DNA of 16,186 nt from JAICIG01 sp035532215 (GTDB lineage Bacteria; Planctomycetota; Planctomycetia; Pirellulales; JAICIG01): positions 1 to 16,186 of the forward strand of contig DATKRK010000068.1 in the NCBI GenBank assembly GCA_035532215.1, given 5' to 3'. Below, one piece after another: positions 1 to 7,570 of the stretch (positions are counted from its first letter, which is position 1; each line of letters begins with the position of its first letter). The notes under the pieces are model-generated. The model did no database searches and was not told where the DNA came from. It saw only the letters and a list, made by a program, of their open reading frames with translations. A program made the translations under genes and the position numbers.

Positions 1-267
1 CCCGATAGCCTGTCTTTCACGGGTTGCTTTCAAATCCTGCGCTGCCGCCTGCCGGAGTGCGACGGCCGAACGGCGGAGAGTTTTCAGGCGTGGTACGCGG
101 CGCTGCTCTGGGAGATGCAGCAGGAGCGGGTCGAGCCTCGACGCAATCGAATCAACCCGCGCGTCATCAAACAAAAAGTCTCGAAGTGGCCAAAAAAACG
201 GCCCCAGCATCGCGGCCCCCGTCCGCCGACGAAAACCTTTATGCAGTCCGTCGTTTTGACTAATTGA
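1..267 (+). CDS. IS4-type transposase, C-terminal part (5' end outside window)
   Basis: Frame 1 is open from the first base to a TGA at 265-267, giving 88 codons with no start in the window. The translation opens with DSLSFTGCFQILRCRLPEC and ends with PTKTFMQSVVLTN. The spacing of LSFT, the RLPEC stretch, the Trp/Leu helix (AWYAALLWEMQQERV), the basic RRNRINPRVIKQK region and the terminal TKTF.QS motif match, from memory, the C-terminus of IS4-family (DDE) transposases common in planctomycetes. The catalytic domain lies upstream and cannot be judged. The element end probably lies just past the stop, around 275. This overlaps the end of the convergent LRR gene, suggesting insertion into that gene. 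The family call is fairly secure; whether the element is intact is unknown. Confidence 0.75.
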   Translation, partial: PDSLSFTGCFQILRCRLPECDGRTAESFQAWYAALLWEMQQERVEPRRNRINPRVIKQKVSKWPKKRPQHRGPRPPTKTFMQSVVLTN

Positions 268-1069
268 ACGGTATTGCTTTTAAGCCACCTAGTCCGGCGT
301 CAGTAAGCGGGACGTTTTCGCACTGCAAGCTTATTAGGCGGTTGAGACTCGGCAGGTTTTTGAGGTCCGTTACACGCGTGCCAGCAAGATGGAGAGTGCG
401 CAAATTGGTCAATGGGCGAAGCTTCGCGAGGTGCTCATTCGTCAGATCAGGGCTGTTCAGCGAAAGGCCTCGCAGTTCTCCCAGCGCCGCCAGTTCTTCG
501 ACGCCTGCGTCGTCCAGCGGAGCGATAAGTTGCAGATTCGTCAGCCCGCTCAGCCGCGAAAGATTCTTTATTCCGTCGCGATTTAGCCGAGGGCTGATTA
601 ACGAAACTGACCAAAGACGCCCGGCGCCTTCTAAATGCTTGAGGCACGCCCCCTCGGTCGCCGCCTCCAGCCGCAGCACGCGTAGCTCTCGGAAGTTTTT
701 CAGGGTCTCGAGTCCGCGATCGCTGAGTTGCGGGCACTCAAGGGATAATGACTGCAGCTCGGAGCAGCCGCTGATGTGCGCCAGCCCGCGGTCCGTCAGT
801 TTTCGGCTGCGGACAAGCAGGGAGCGCACGTCCCGCAAGCGTTCCAACGGCGCCAATTGCTCATCGGTGACGTCTGGAAAATGAAACTCGATTTCGAGAC
901 CGCGGCGGCCTGCCTCGTCTTGCTGCCAACGCGCCACGACGCCGGACTGGCGCAGCGCTTCGATGATTTGCTGCACTTCGACTTCCTCCGGGCCGCGCGC
1001 CGCCACTACGGCAGGCGACCTCGCGGAGAACACGGCCAAGAAAACGGCTGCGCAATTAATGCCTCGCAT
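260..1069 (-). CDS. Secreted leucine-rich-repeat protein, probably 3'-truncated
   Basis: 269 aa. The ATG at 1067-1069 is preceded by a good Shine-Dalgarno (AAAGGAG, 7 nt spacing), so the start is firm. Residues 1 to about 24 form a signal peptide (MRGINCAAVFLAVFSARSPA and onward), so export is expected. From about residue 70 to the end there are roughly eight repeats of about 24 residues of the type LxxLxxLxxLxLxxxxLTDxGL, for example LTDRGLAHISGCSELQSLSL and LTDAGLGGL. This is the LRR form common in planctomycete secreted proteins and serves protein-protein interaction; no ligand can be named. The protein stops abruptly after LGGLKAIPFN, in the middle of a repeat, and its last codons lie in the presumed end of the IS4 element. 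The original gene was probably longer. It shares strand with the upstream HEAT-like gene but is 375 bp away. Confidence 0.75.
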   Translation of the reverse strand: MRGINCAAVFLAVFSARSPAVVAARGPEEVEVQQIIEALRQSGVVARWQQDEAGRRGLEIEFHFPDVTDEQLAPLERLRDVRSLLVRSRKLTDRGLAHISGCSELQSLSLECPQLSDRGLETLKNFRELRVLRLEAATEGACLKHLEGAGRLWSVSLISPRLNRDGIKNLSRLSGLTNLQLIAPLDDAGVEELAALGELRGLSLNSPDLTNEHLAKLRPLTNLRTLHLAGTRVTDLKNLPSLNRLISLQCENVPLTDAGLGGLKAIPFN

Positions 1070-1444
1070 AAAGGTTCTCCTTTGCCCCCTATAGGTTGAC
1101 CTACGCGCCTGGCTGTCTGCTGAAGAAGCTGCCGGGAACTACGCTGCTCCTAGCGCCATAGCTCCGCCTCGCCCCGAGTTACGGGCACGTCCGTTGGTCG
1201 AACGGTCGCTGCTCTTCCTGCGCAGCGCTTATCGCTACTTTTGGGCATCCGTCAACGATGCTAATGCTGTAAATCCCTTTGAACCAGCGTCCATTTGCGG
1301 GGATTCTCAGGAACGGGTAATTTGTGTTCGGGTCAGGGAATTGCTGTTTTCCAGACACTCGCCGAAGCCTCGCTCGCGCACTTAAAAGCCTCGGCTGATG
1401 AACTTTCTGCTGCGGAATTGCGCGTGGAAAACTACTGGGGGTAT
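1070..1444. other. Intergenic region without recognisable gene
   Basis: This stretch of 375 bases separates the LRR and HEAT-like genes. Short open frames exist on both strands (for example 1179-1487 minus and 1194-1385 plus), but none has a convincing ribosome binding site, a recognisable motif or normal residue composition. The only supported element is the Shine-Dalgarno of the LRR gene at its left edge. I see no tRNA, no clear terminator and no repeat. Confidence 0.5.
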
Positions 1445-2338
1445 TCACGACAATGCGCGGCGAGAGCTTCTGCGGCCAAAACGACACGAATCGCCGGAAG
1501 ACCTACCGCGAGCGTTACTCTCGCGATGGTTCAGCCATCGCTTAGCACGCGCTATTGCATCCTTGCAGCGCGCCGCATACTCTTGGTGAAAATGAACTAG
1601 TTGTTTTCTAAATTCCTCCTGGTCAATGTCCTTGGGACCACGAATTAGCCGGCCGGGATCTTCTATTCGGCGAAACTCCAATCCCGTAATAACGCGGAGG
1701 CTTTCGATCGCCGCGTTTAGTAGCTCGACTTGCTCGACTAATGCGCCTGCGCCGCCGTAGCCAATTCCCCCTGCATTGCCCTCTAATGACCGAACGAGAC
1801 AACGCACAGCCTTCTCGTCCGGGAATTGCGCCAACGCTTGGGCGGCTGCTACCTGCAATTCGCCGCGGGATCGCACTAGCAGGCATGTGCAGAGAGTATC
1901 CGTGTTTCGCTGCCTCACGGCAGCCTCAACTCGTTCTCGGGCGCCTTGCGCATCGCATATCGCTTCCAGCTCCCGAATGCGCTCGATGACGGTAACATAC
2001 GAGGCTCGTTCTTTCGCTCCGAGAGACTTTGTCAGCCGATGCTCTAGATACCGCTGGACGTAGCTAGCAGGCGCCGCTGTGAACATCTTTGCTAACACAC
2101 GATCAGCAGATTCGTCACTAGCGACATTCTTAACCGACTCAATGCACGCATCCAATGCCCGATAGTATTTAGCGCGAAGGGCCTGGTTCGTGCCATCGCT
2201 CGGTGCTTTGACATTTTCGGGAGCTTTTGCATTTGCGCCCTCCTGTGCCAGCGCATCCTGATACGCGTGAGCGGGGAAAAGGGCTGCAAGGAGCGAGACA
2301 TTGTAGCAAACACGTTGCCAGTAAATAGAGCGGATCAT
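1445..2338 (-). CDS. Secreted HEAT-like repeat protein of unknown function
   Basis: 297 aa. The ATG at 2336-2338 has a modest Shine-Dalgarno (AAAGG about 9 nt upstream). The N-terminus is a signal peptide: a hydrophobic stretch YNVSLLAALFPAHA around residues 12-25 with likely cleavage near AHA or ALA. A charged, Ala/Lys-rich linker follows, then an all-helical region (about 50-280). One HEAT-like helical pair is visible at about 150-190 (GELQVAAAQALAQFPDEKAV), typical of planctomycete exported HEAT proteins. The last 20 or so residues (GRSSGDSCRFGRRSSRRALS) are Arg/Ser-rich and look like read-through past the natural end of the fold, perhaps after a loss of the original stop. It starts 49 bp after the end of the glycosyltransferase locus on the same strand, so the two may be co-transcribed. 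No enzymatic motif is seen; function unknown. Confidence 0.6.
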   Translation of the reverse strand: MIRSIYWQRVCYNVSLLAALFPAHAYQDALAQEGANAKAPENVKAPSDGTNQALRAKYYRALDACIESVKNVASDESADRVLAKMFTAAPASYVQRYLEHRLTKSLGAKERASYVTVIERIRELEAICDAQGARERVEAAVRQRNTDTLCTCLLVRSRGELQVAAAQALAQFPDEKAVRCLVRSLEGNAGGIGYGGAGALVEQVELLNAAIESLRVITGLEFRRIEDPGRLIRGPKDIDQEEFRKQLVHFHQEYAARCKDAIARAKRWLNHRESNARGRSSGDSCRFGRRSSRRALS

Positions 2339-2387
2339 GTTAGATCGCCTTTAACCGTACGGTAGCGACCTTCTAGCAAATGGATCG

Positions 2388-4223
2388 TCAGAACCCATTG
2401 TTATCCCAAGCGGAATTCGACCCATCGTCTTGCCATTGGCCGTTTGCGTGCTTGAATTTCTGATGCACGCGCCAAAGAACAAAATCGCTGATTCTAAACC
2501 AGCTGCCAAGCAACTCAAGGCGGGCGAATTCGTGAGCGTGTAGCCGTTGCTCAAGTGTATCGCCGTCCGCCCCTGTAGAGTTCCTCATGCCGAAATCAGG
2601 AGTGTCGTAGCCTTCGAGCTGCCCAAGATACGGTGTGTTGTACGGGTCATTATCCTCGGCGTTAGTCGAGAAGTCATCATTACCGACGACATCGCTTGCT
2701 GGATAAGTGACCGGTATGTTCACGCCAGCTTGAATGTTATTAAATACCCAAGCTCCGGGTGGAGTGTAGGGTAGCTGTGACTTCGTATATCCGGCAGGAT
2801 TGATTATCTTGACGCGCACCTGCCGCGAGTGATCCCATTTCGCATCGATTCCCAGTTTTAGCGGCGCCCCTTCCGCGAAGTGGAGTTGATCTCCGTCAGG
2901 CTCGCTTCCTGGTGTCTGCGACCCCTTAAGATTCGGAATGTCTGAATCCGTGATTACTTCGGACGGGGTAATCGTAAATAAAATGTCGTTTGTGCTGAAT
3001 TGCAAAAACAGCCCTCCCACAGGGGGCTGCTGGAGATCGGGGTCACCATTCGTAGGCACGGTTCCAACATAAGGACCAAATACAGGCGGATTCTGCTGGT
3101 GGCTTGGCGTTGACCACACGACCCAAACGATGCCTTGCCAAAGAGTCGTGTCCCCGCATTTTATGTAGACTGGAATCTTGGCTGAAACAGCTCTCGATAT
3201 CTTGGCAGTACAATTATTGTCAATGGCGGGATATACAATCTGAGCTCCAATTGCGCCCCATGTGATCTGGTCACAAGCATCAGGCGGGTCTAACGCGGCT
3301 TCCAATATAACATCGCCATTACCTTTGACAGTAACGAAATGATCCTTTGGCTTTTGCGCTGCCGGGAGAACGCTCGGAATTTTCTTCGTTCTCGCCGTAT
3401 CGGACGCTTGCACGTAAACTTCAACCACTCGTGGGCACGGCGGCGGACTCGGACTTGGGCTAGGCTCAGCGAATAGCGCTTGCGGCAAGCTTCCCGCGGC
3501 GGTCGATGCCAACCGCGGCCATTCCAGGCCGAACCGTTCGGCGTACCAGAATTCGTCGCGCCAGCGGTGGCCGAGCAGCCTCGTGCGCTCGTGCTCGACG
3601 CTGGCCCGGTCGGCCTGGAACAATTCCCAGGCCAAAGCCCAGAGCCCTTCGGGATGCTCGGGCAGACGGCCGACGTGCCGGGCGCGGCAGCGGTCCACCC
3701 AGTCGGACCACGTGACCTCGGTGAAATTCTTGCGAGCCATTCGCAATTGGTTGGCCAGCAAATGCTCCATCGGCACGGAAAAGTTGTCGAAGGCGGCCCG
3801 GAAGCGATGGCCGATCACGGCATCGGGGTCGTGCAGGATCGGACAGCCCATCAGCCAGCTCTTCAGGCCGAAATCGAGGTCTTCGACGCCCCAGTACCGC
3901 ATGTGCGGATCGAAGCCGCCCAGGTTCTCGTAGAGTTCGCGGCCGACGGCCAACGCACAGCCGATCAAGGCCGGCGATTCGTAGAATTTTCTCGGCCCTT
4001 TCCACACGCCTCGCAGTTCGCCCAGCGGCAGCCAGCCGCAGTGAAATTCTTCCAGATCCAGAAAATAGCCGTGGCCGATCTGCGAGGCGGCGTTCTTCCA
4101 ACGCGGCACGTCGAGCGCCGCAATGGCCGGCGTGACGACGGCCTCCCCTTTCAATTGCTCGACGTCCTCGATCAGCCGCGCGATGGCGCCGGGCTCCGGC
4201 TTCGTGTGGCCGTCCAGGAACAC
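2388..4223 (-). CDS. GalNAc-transferase-like glycosyltransferase C-terminal part fused to an unknown tail (downstream frame of a broken gene)
   Basis: 611 aa counted from an internal GTG at 4223 that is probably not a native start. Residues 1-250 are the C-terminal half of a GT-A enzyme: FLDGHTKP (1-8) fits the metal-binding DxH motif, WGVEDLDFGLKSWLMG (111-126) fits the conserved WGxExxxxxxxxWxxG of polypeptide GalNAc-transferases, and IGHRFR (137-142) fits the GHxFR motif. The N-terminal nucleotide-sugar half lies at 4236-4461 in another frame. After a Pro/Ser run (254-262) comes a tail of about 350 residues with no homology I recognise. It is rich in beta-type segments, Trp, Asp and Asn, and has cysteines (PPDAC, NNC, IKCGD) that suggest an exported, disulfide-bonded domain. 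GC content drops visibly at this junction (about 3,440-3,470). A cytosolic GT joined to such a tail is unusual, and recombination is the likeliest origin. HEAT-like gene follows 49 bp downstream. Confidence 0.65.
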   Translation of the reverse strand: MFLDGHTKPEPGAIARLIEDVEQLKGEAVVTPAIAALDVPRWKNAASQIGHGYFLDLEEFHCGWLPLGELRGVWKGPRKFYESPALIGCALAVGRELYENLGGFDPHMRYWGVEDLDFGLKSWLMGCPILHDPDAVIGHRFRAAFDNFSVPMEHLLANQLRMARKNFTEVTWSDWVDRCRARHVGRLPEHPEGLWALAWELFQADRASVEHERTRLLGHRWRDEFWYAERFGLEWPRLASTAAGSLPQALFAEPSPSPSPPPCPRVVEVYVQASDTARTKKIPSVLPAAQKPKDHFVTVKGNGDVILEAALDPPDACDQITWGAIGAQIVYPAIDNNCTAKISRAVSAKIPVYIKCGDTTLWQGIVWVVWSTPSHQQNPPVFGPYVGTVPTNGDPDLQQPPVGGLFLQFSTNDILFTITPSEVITDSDIPNLKGSQTPGSEPDGDQLHFAEGAPLKLGIDAKWDHSRQVRVKIINPAGYTKSQLPYTPPGAWVFNNIQAGVNIPVTYPASDVVGNDDFSTNAEDNDPYNTPYLGQLEGYDTPDFGMRNSTGADGDTLEQRLHAHEFARLELLGSWFRISDFVLWRVHQKFKHANGQWQDDGSNSAWDNNGF

Positions 4224-4235
4224 GAGCGTTTCCCC

Positions 4236-4461
4236 GCGCGCCCAATGCCTTCATAGGCGAGGCGCCTTGCCGCTCGTCATTGCGGAACAGGCGAATTTGC
4301 GGGAAACGGCGCAACGCCTCTTCGACCGAACCATCAAAGGACGCGTCGTCGGCCACGATGACTTCGCGGTCGAAACCGGCCGTCGTCTCGAAGCACGACG
4401 CCAGGGTCCGCCACAGCCGATCGCCTTCCTGATGCGAGGCGACGATAATGCTAGCACGCAT
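4236..4461 (-). pseudogene. Glycosyltransferase N-terminal fragment (frame broken near 4235-4241)
   Basis: The ATG at 4459-4461 has a strong Shine-Dalgarno (AAAAGGGGG, about 7 nt upstream). The first 75 or so residues are a typical GT-A (GT2-like) Rossmann start: MRASIIVASHQEGDRLWRTL, then the nucleotide-sugar Asp pair in VIVADDASFDGS (D38, D39), and RNDERQGASPMKALGAR. After ALGAR the family expects GETLVFLDGH, but that sequence continues in the next frame. The frame of the ATG instead runs on as Arg/Pro-rich nonsense to a stop at 3466. Restoring one CG unit in the GCGCGC run at 4236-4241 would give A-L-G-A-R-G-E-T-L-V-F-L-D-G without a break. So this is one gene of about 4461 to 2388 interrupted by a 2-nt loss (or a 1-nt gain), by mutation or sequencing error. 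Confidence 0.7.
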
Positions 4462-4747
4462 CGGAACACCCCCTTTTCAAAGCCGACTCGGTTCCAAGAC
4501 CCAGACCGGGTCACGAATGGCAACCGCTTTATAAACGAACCGCGGTCCCGACGCAAGAAAAAAGCGAGATCGCCGCGGCAAAAAAAGTCGCCCCCTCGTG
4601 GAGGCCACCCGTTGCAGCACCGACTGGGCGAGTCCGCTCAGCCCATCGAAGCTCTCACGCAGGTCGACGGGCCGTTGGGCGGCATCGCCGCTTCAAATCA
4701 TCGACGGCGGGCCGCACTTCGTCGCGATCCATAATATAATGTGACTG
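4462..4747. promoter_or_regulatory. Divergent intergenic region between glycosyltransferase and kinase operon
   Basis: This 286-bp region must carry the outward promoters for the minus-strand glycosyltransferase and the plus-strand five-gene block. Visible elements are the GT Shine-Dalgarno next to 4461, two A-rich tracts around 4555-4590, and the TATAAT box at 4735-4740. I found no clear palindromic operator and no RNA structure. Confidence 0.45.
4735..4740 (+). promoter_or_regulatory. Candidate -10 box (TATAAT) of the kinase/vWA operon
   Basis: A consensus TATAAT sits inside an AT-rich run in otherwise GC-rich DNA, only 7 bp before the ATG at 4748. No good -35 is visible 16-18 bp upstream. 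If used, transcription would start at or next to the ATG, making the first mRNA leaderless. That would agree with the absence of a Shine-Dalgarno there. Confidence 0.4.
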
Positions 4748-7570
4748 ATGAACACCGCCCAGTCCTGGCCCCTGGCTTCGCACTTCAGCATGGTGCTGCA
4801 GAATCCGCGGATCGCGTTCCGCAGCCCGGACCTGAAGCAGATCGCCATCGCCAAGGACCGCTTGAATCAACCGCGGGCCTGGTCGGGCGCCTTCGCCACG
4901 GTCTATCAAGGCAGCTTTCCCAACGGCGGCGGCAAGCTGGCCATCCGCGTGTTCAGCAGCGGCGCCCCCGAGCGCCGCGAGCGCTATCAGGCGATCGCCG
5001 AATACTTGCGCAGCCGCAAGCTGCCTGCCTTGGTCGGCTTCAGCTATTCCGACGACGGCATTCGCTCGGCCAGCGACGGCAAGTTCTATCCGTTGGTGAC
5101 GATGGACTGGGTGCCGGGCGAGACGCTGTTCAAATGGGTCCGGCGGCAGTGCCTCGACAAAAACCGCAAAGCCCTGGCGGGCGCCGCCGAACGTTGGATC
5201 GAACTGGTCGGGCAGCTCGACGCCGCCAAAATCGCTCACGGCGATTTGCAGCACGCCAACGTGATGGTCACCGAACAGGGCGAGCTGAAGCTGGTCGATT
5301 ACGATTGCATGTGCGTGCCGGCGCTGGTCGGCCGCAAGAATCTGGAGATTGGCGTCGAACCGTATCAGCATCCCGCTCGCAATCACGAGACGCCTCTGTC
5401 GCTGGAACTCGATCGCTATTCGGCACTGTTCATTCTCGTCGCGCTGCGAGCTTTGGCCGCCGACCCCGAACTGTGGAACACGTATGTCGAGCGGCCGCAG
5501 CACGACAAGCTGTTGTTTCGCCGCGAAGATCTCGACGATCCGCGGCACTCGACGCTCGTTCAGGCGCTGTACGAATCGACCGATGCCGAGGTGGGCCGGT
5601 TGTGCCGCGAACTGGTCGAACTGCGGCGGCTCGACATCCACCAAACGCCGCGGCTGGCCGATTTGCTGTTCTCGTTTTCCAACGTCGAAAAGCTGCTCGC
5701 CGCGCGCGATTTCGACGGCGTCGTCGAGATGCTCTCGCGCGGCAAGAAAACGGCCGCCGACGCCCCGGCGGCCTTGCAGCCGAAAGTGCGCGAAGCCCAA
5801 GAGCGCGTCAAGCTGCGGTTGGAACTCGAAAAAGCCGTCGGCGCCGGCGACGAAGCGGCAATGCAGCGGCTGTTCCAGCCCAAACTGTTCGACGATTACC
5901 CCAAAGCCCTGATGGCGGCGGAGGTTGCCCGGCGGGCCGCCGAGGCAATCCCGCTTTTGGCGCAGCTCGAAGCGGCCCGCAAAGCGCAGCACTGGCGGCA
6001 GTTGGTCCAGCTTTGGGACGCGCACCGCGCGCTGCTGGAAAGCCGCAAGAGCGCCGCGAAGTTCGAGATCGAGGTGCGCGCGTGGCGCGAGCGCAATCAG
6101 GCCTGCGACGCCGTGCTGTCGCTGTTGAAGCAGCCGGCCTGCGAAGTCGGGGCGCTCGGGCTGGCCTGGTCCAAGTTGACCTCGCTGGGCGGGCATCCCG
6201 ACGTCGAGCCCGAGCGGCCGACGATCGAACGGCTGCTCAAGCGACAGCGCGCCTGGTCGCACTTTCAAAAGATCGAGCGCGGCAGCGGGCAGTCCGCCGA
6301 TCTGGAATTGGTGCGAGCCTGGAACGAGAAGTTGTTCGACGGTTGGAAGACGGCCGAACGCGAACGGCCGAGCGTCGTGGCGGCTCACGAGCGGCTGGCG
6401 TTAGTGAAGCGATTGGAAAGCCTCGCGGTCGCCGCGCATACGGCCGCCGACGAAACGAAGCTGGTCAAGGTCGCAACGCGATTGCCGGCGGAATACAAAC
6501 ACGACTTGCGATCGCGCGTCGAACTTGCACGGGTGCGTCTCAGGGCGCTTGATCAACTCGGCGCAGCGCTCGCCGAACCGGCTTCCGATCTGGCGATTTC
6601 CGCCGCCTGGGAAGAGTTGGAAAAGCTGGAGGCCCAGTCGCTCGCGCCGGCCGAAATCCAAGGCCGCGTGCTGCAAGCCGCGGCCCGGGCGCCGGCGCTT
6701 TACGCGCTGAAGCAGTTGCCGCACGCCTATCCCGCCGAACAGGCGCCGCAGCTCGATCCCAGGCTGCTGGGCGTTTGGGACGACGATTTGCTCGACGGCT
6801 GCCGCGACGCCCAACCGTGGCGGGCGGCGCATCGGCAGGCCGTGCATCGCAAGCAAGTGCTGGAAGCCTTCGAAAAAGCCATCGCCGCCGGCGACAAGCA
6901 CCGCATCGTCGATCTCTACGAAGAGCCGTGCCTGCACCACTATCCTTTACCGGCCGACTGGGTGCGCCAGGCCAAGGGCGCCGTGGCCGAAGTCAAGGCC
7001 ATGCGGCGGCTGCTGGCCGCGCTCGCGAATAACGCGCCGGCCGAATTCAACGAAGCGTTCGACGCCCGCTTGCTGCGGCAGAATCACGCCGCCTTCGCAC
7101 CGCACGCCGAGCGGATTCGCGACTGGCTCGCCGTCGAAGTGCTGCCCGCGGCGAAACTCGGCCTCGCGCCGCCCTTGGCGCGACAGGCGTTGGCGATGGA
7201 ACCCGGCTCATCGGCGACTTGCCGCATCTGCTGGCAATGGCCCGAGCCGCGGTTTACCGACCAGTGCCTGGTGGCCGTCTGCCGGCACAAGCCGCGGCCC
7301 GGCGAAGACCCGCGCCGGCTCGACGCCTGGCTAAGATTGCCCGTGGATCGTAAAAGTTATGAAGAAGGAGGCGGCAGCCGCTTGCTGCACGTCGAACAGA
7401 ACTGGCAAGGCGCCTATCTGACCGTCTGGGCGCTGGTCGACGTGGGCTTCGAGACGTTCGCCAGCGAGCCTTTGATTCTCGGACGTCTGGAAACGCCGGC
7501 GCCGGTCAGGCCGGCGCGTTGGAATCCTGGGGGCATTTTTGGCGGCTCAAGCCGGATGAGCGACCGATGA
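4748..7570 (+). CDS. Ser/Thr kinase-like protein with long helical region and C-terminal beta domain
   Basis: 940 aa. The kinase-like domain spans about residues 25-310. A glycine loop remnant WSGAFATVY is at 45-53, and strand beta-3 reads KLAIRVF with Arg67 where the ATP-binding Lys is expected. A candidate helix-C Glu is E85. The catalytic loop is HGDLQHANV (D166, N171), the metal-binding motif is DYD (D184) instead of DFG, and D222 in LDRYSALF fits subdomain IX. The motifs HGDLQHAN, LVDYD and YQHP resemble a bacterial kinase-like family I recall from planctomycetes, cyanobacteria and actinobacteria, in which Arg at beta-3 may be normal. Residues about 310-815 are charged helical repeats, possibly coiled coil. 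About 820-925 (beginning ATCRICWQWPEPRF) look like a beta-sandwich. No membrane segment, so cytoplasmic. No Shine-Dalgarno precedes the ATG. It overlaps the next gene by ATGA. Presumed role: phosphorylation or scaffold in the five-gene system. Confidence 0.75.
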   Translation: MNTAQSWPLASHFSMVLQNPRIAFRSPDLKQIAIAKDRLNQPRAWSGAFATVYQGSFPNGGGKLAIRVFSSGAPERRERYQAIAEYLRSRKLPALVGFSYSDDGIRSASDGKFYPLVTMDWVPGETLFKWVRRQCLDKNRKALAGAAERWIELVGQLDAAKIAHGDLQHANVMVTEQGELKLVDYDCMCVPALVGRKNLEIGVEPYQHPARNHETPLSLELDRYSALFILVALRALAADPELWNTYVERPQHDKLLFRREDLDDPRHSTLVQALYESTDAEVGRLCRELVELRRLDIHQTPRLADLLFSFSNVEKLLAARDFDGVVEMLSRGKKTAADAPAALQPKVREAQERVKLRLELEKAVGAGDEAAMQRLFQPKLFDDYPKALMAAEVARRAAEAIPLLAQLEAARKAQHWRQLVQLWDAHRALLESRKSAAKFEIEVRAWRERNQACDAVLSLLKQPACEVGALGLAWSKLTSLGGHPDVEPERPTIERLLKRQRAWSHFQKIERGSGQSADLELVRAWNEKLFDGWKTAERERPSVVAAHERLALVKRLESLAVAAHTAADETKLVKVATRLPAEYKHDLRSRVELARVRLRALDQLGAALAEPASDLAISAAWEELEKLEAQSLAPAEIQGRVLQAAARAPALYALKQLPHAYPAEQAPQLDPRLLGVWDDDLLDGCRDAQPWRAAHRQAVHRKQVLEAFEKAIAAGDKHRIVDLYEEPCLHHYPLPADWVRQAKGAVAEVKAMRRLLAALANNAPAEFNEAFDARLLRQNHAAFAPHAERIRDWLAVEVLPAAKLGLAPPLARQALAMEPGSSATCRICWQWPEPRFTDQCLVAVCRHKPRPGEDPRRLDAWLRLPVDRKSYEEGGGSRLLHVEQNWQGAYLTVWALVDVGFETFASEPLILGRLETPAPVRPARWNPGGIFGGSSRMSDR

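Noticed and set aside
1179..1487. Small open frame (102 aa) in the 1070-1444 gap
   Set aside because: No ribosome binding site, no motif, and it overlaps the end of the HEAT-like gene on the same strand.
4655..6388. Long minus-strand open frame (577 aa) opposite the kinase gene
   Set aside because: Antisense shadow in GC-rich DNA; no motifs, and the plus-strand frame encodes clear kinase motifs.
4741..6552. Plus-strand open frame (603 aa) offset from the kinase gene
   Set aside because: Arg-rich composition typical of an out-of-frame translation; no domain.
7519..7566. Upstream ATG for the GAP1-like gene
   Set aside because: It lies within the kinase gene; the ATGA overlap at 7567 and the domain start favour the later ATG.
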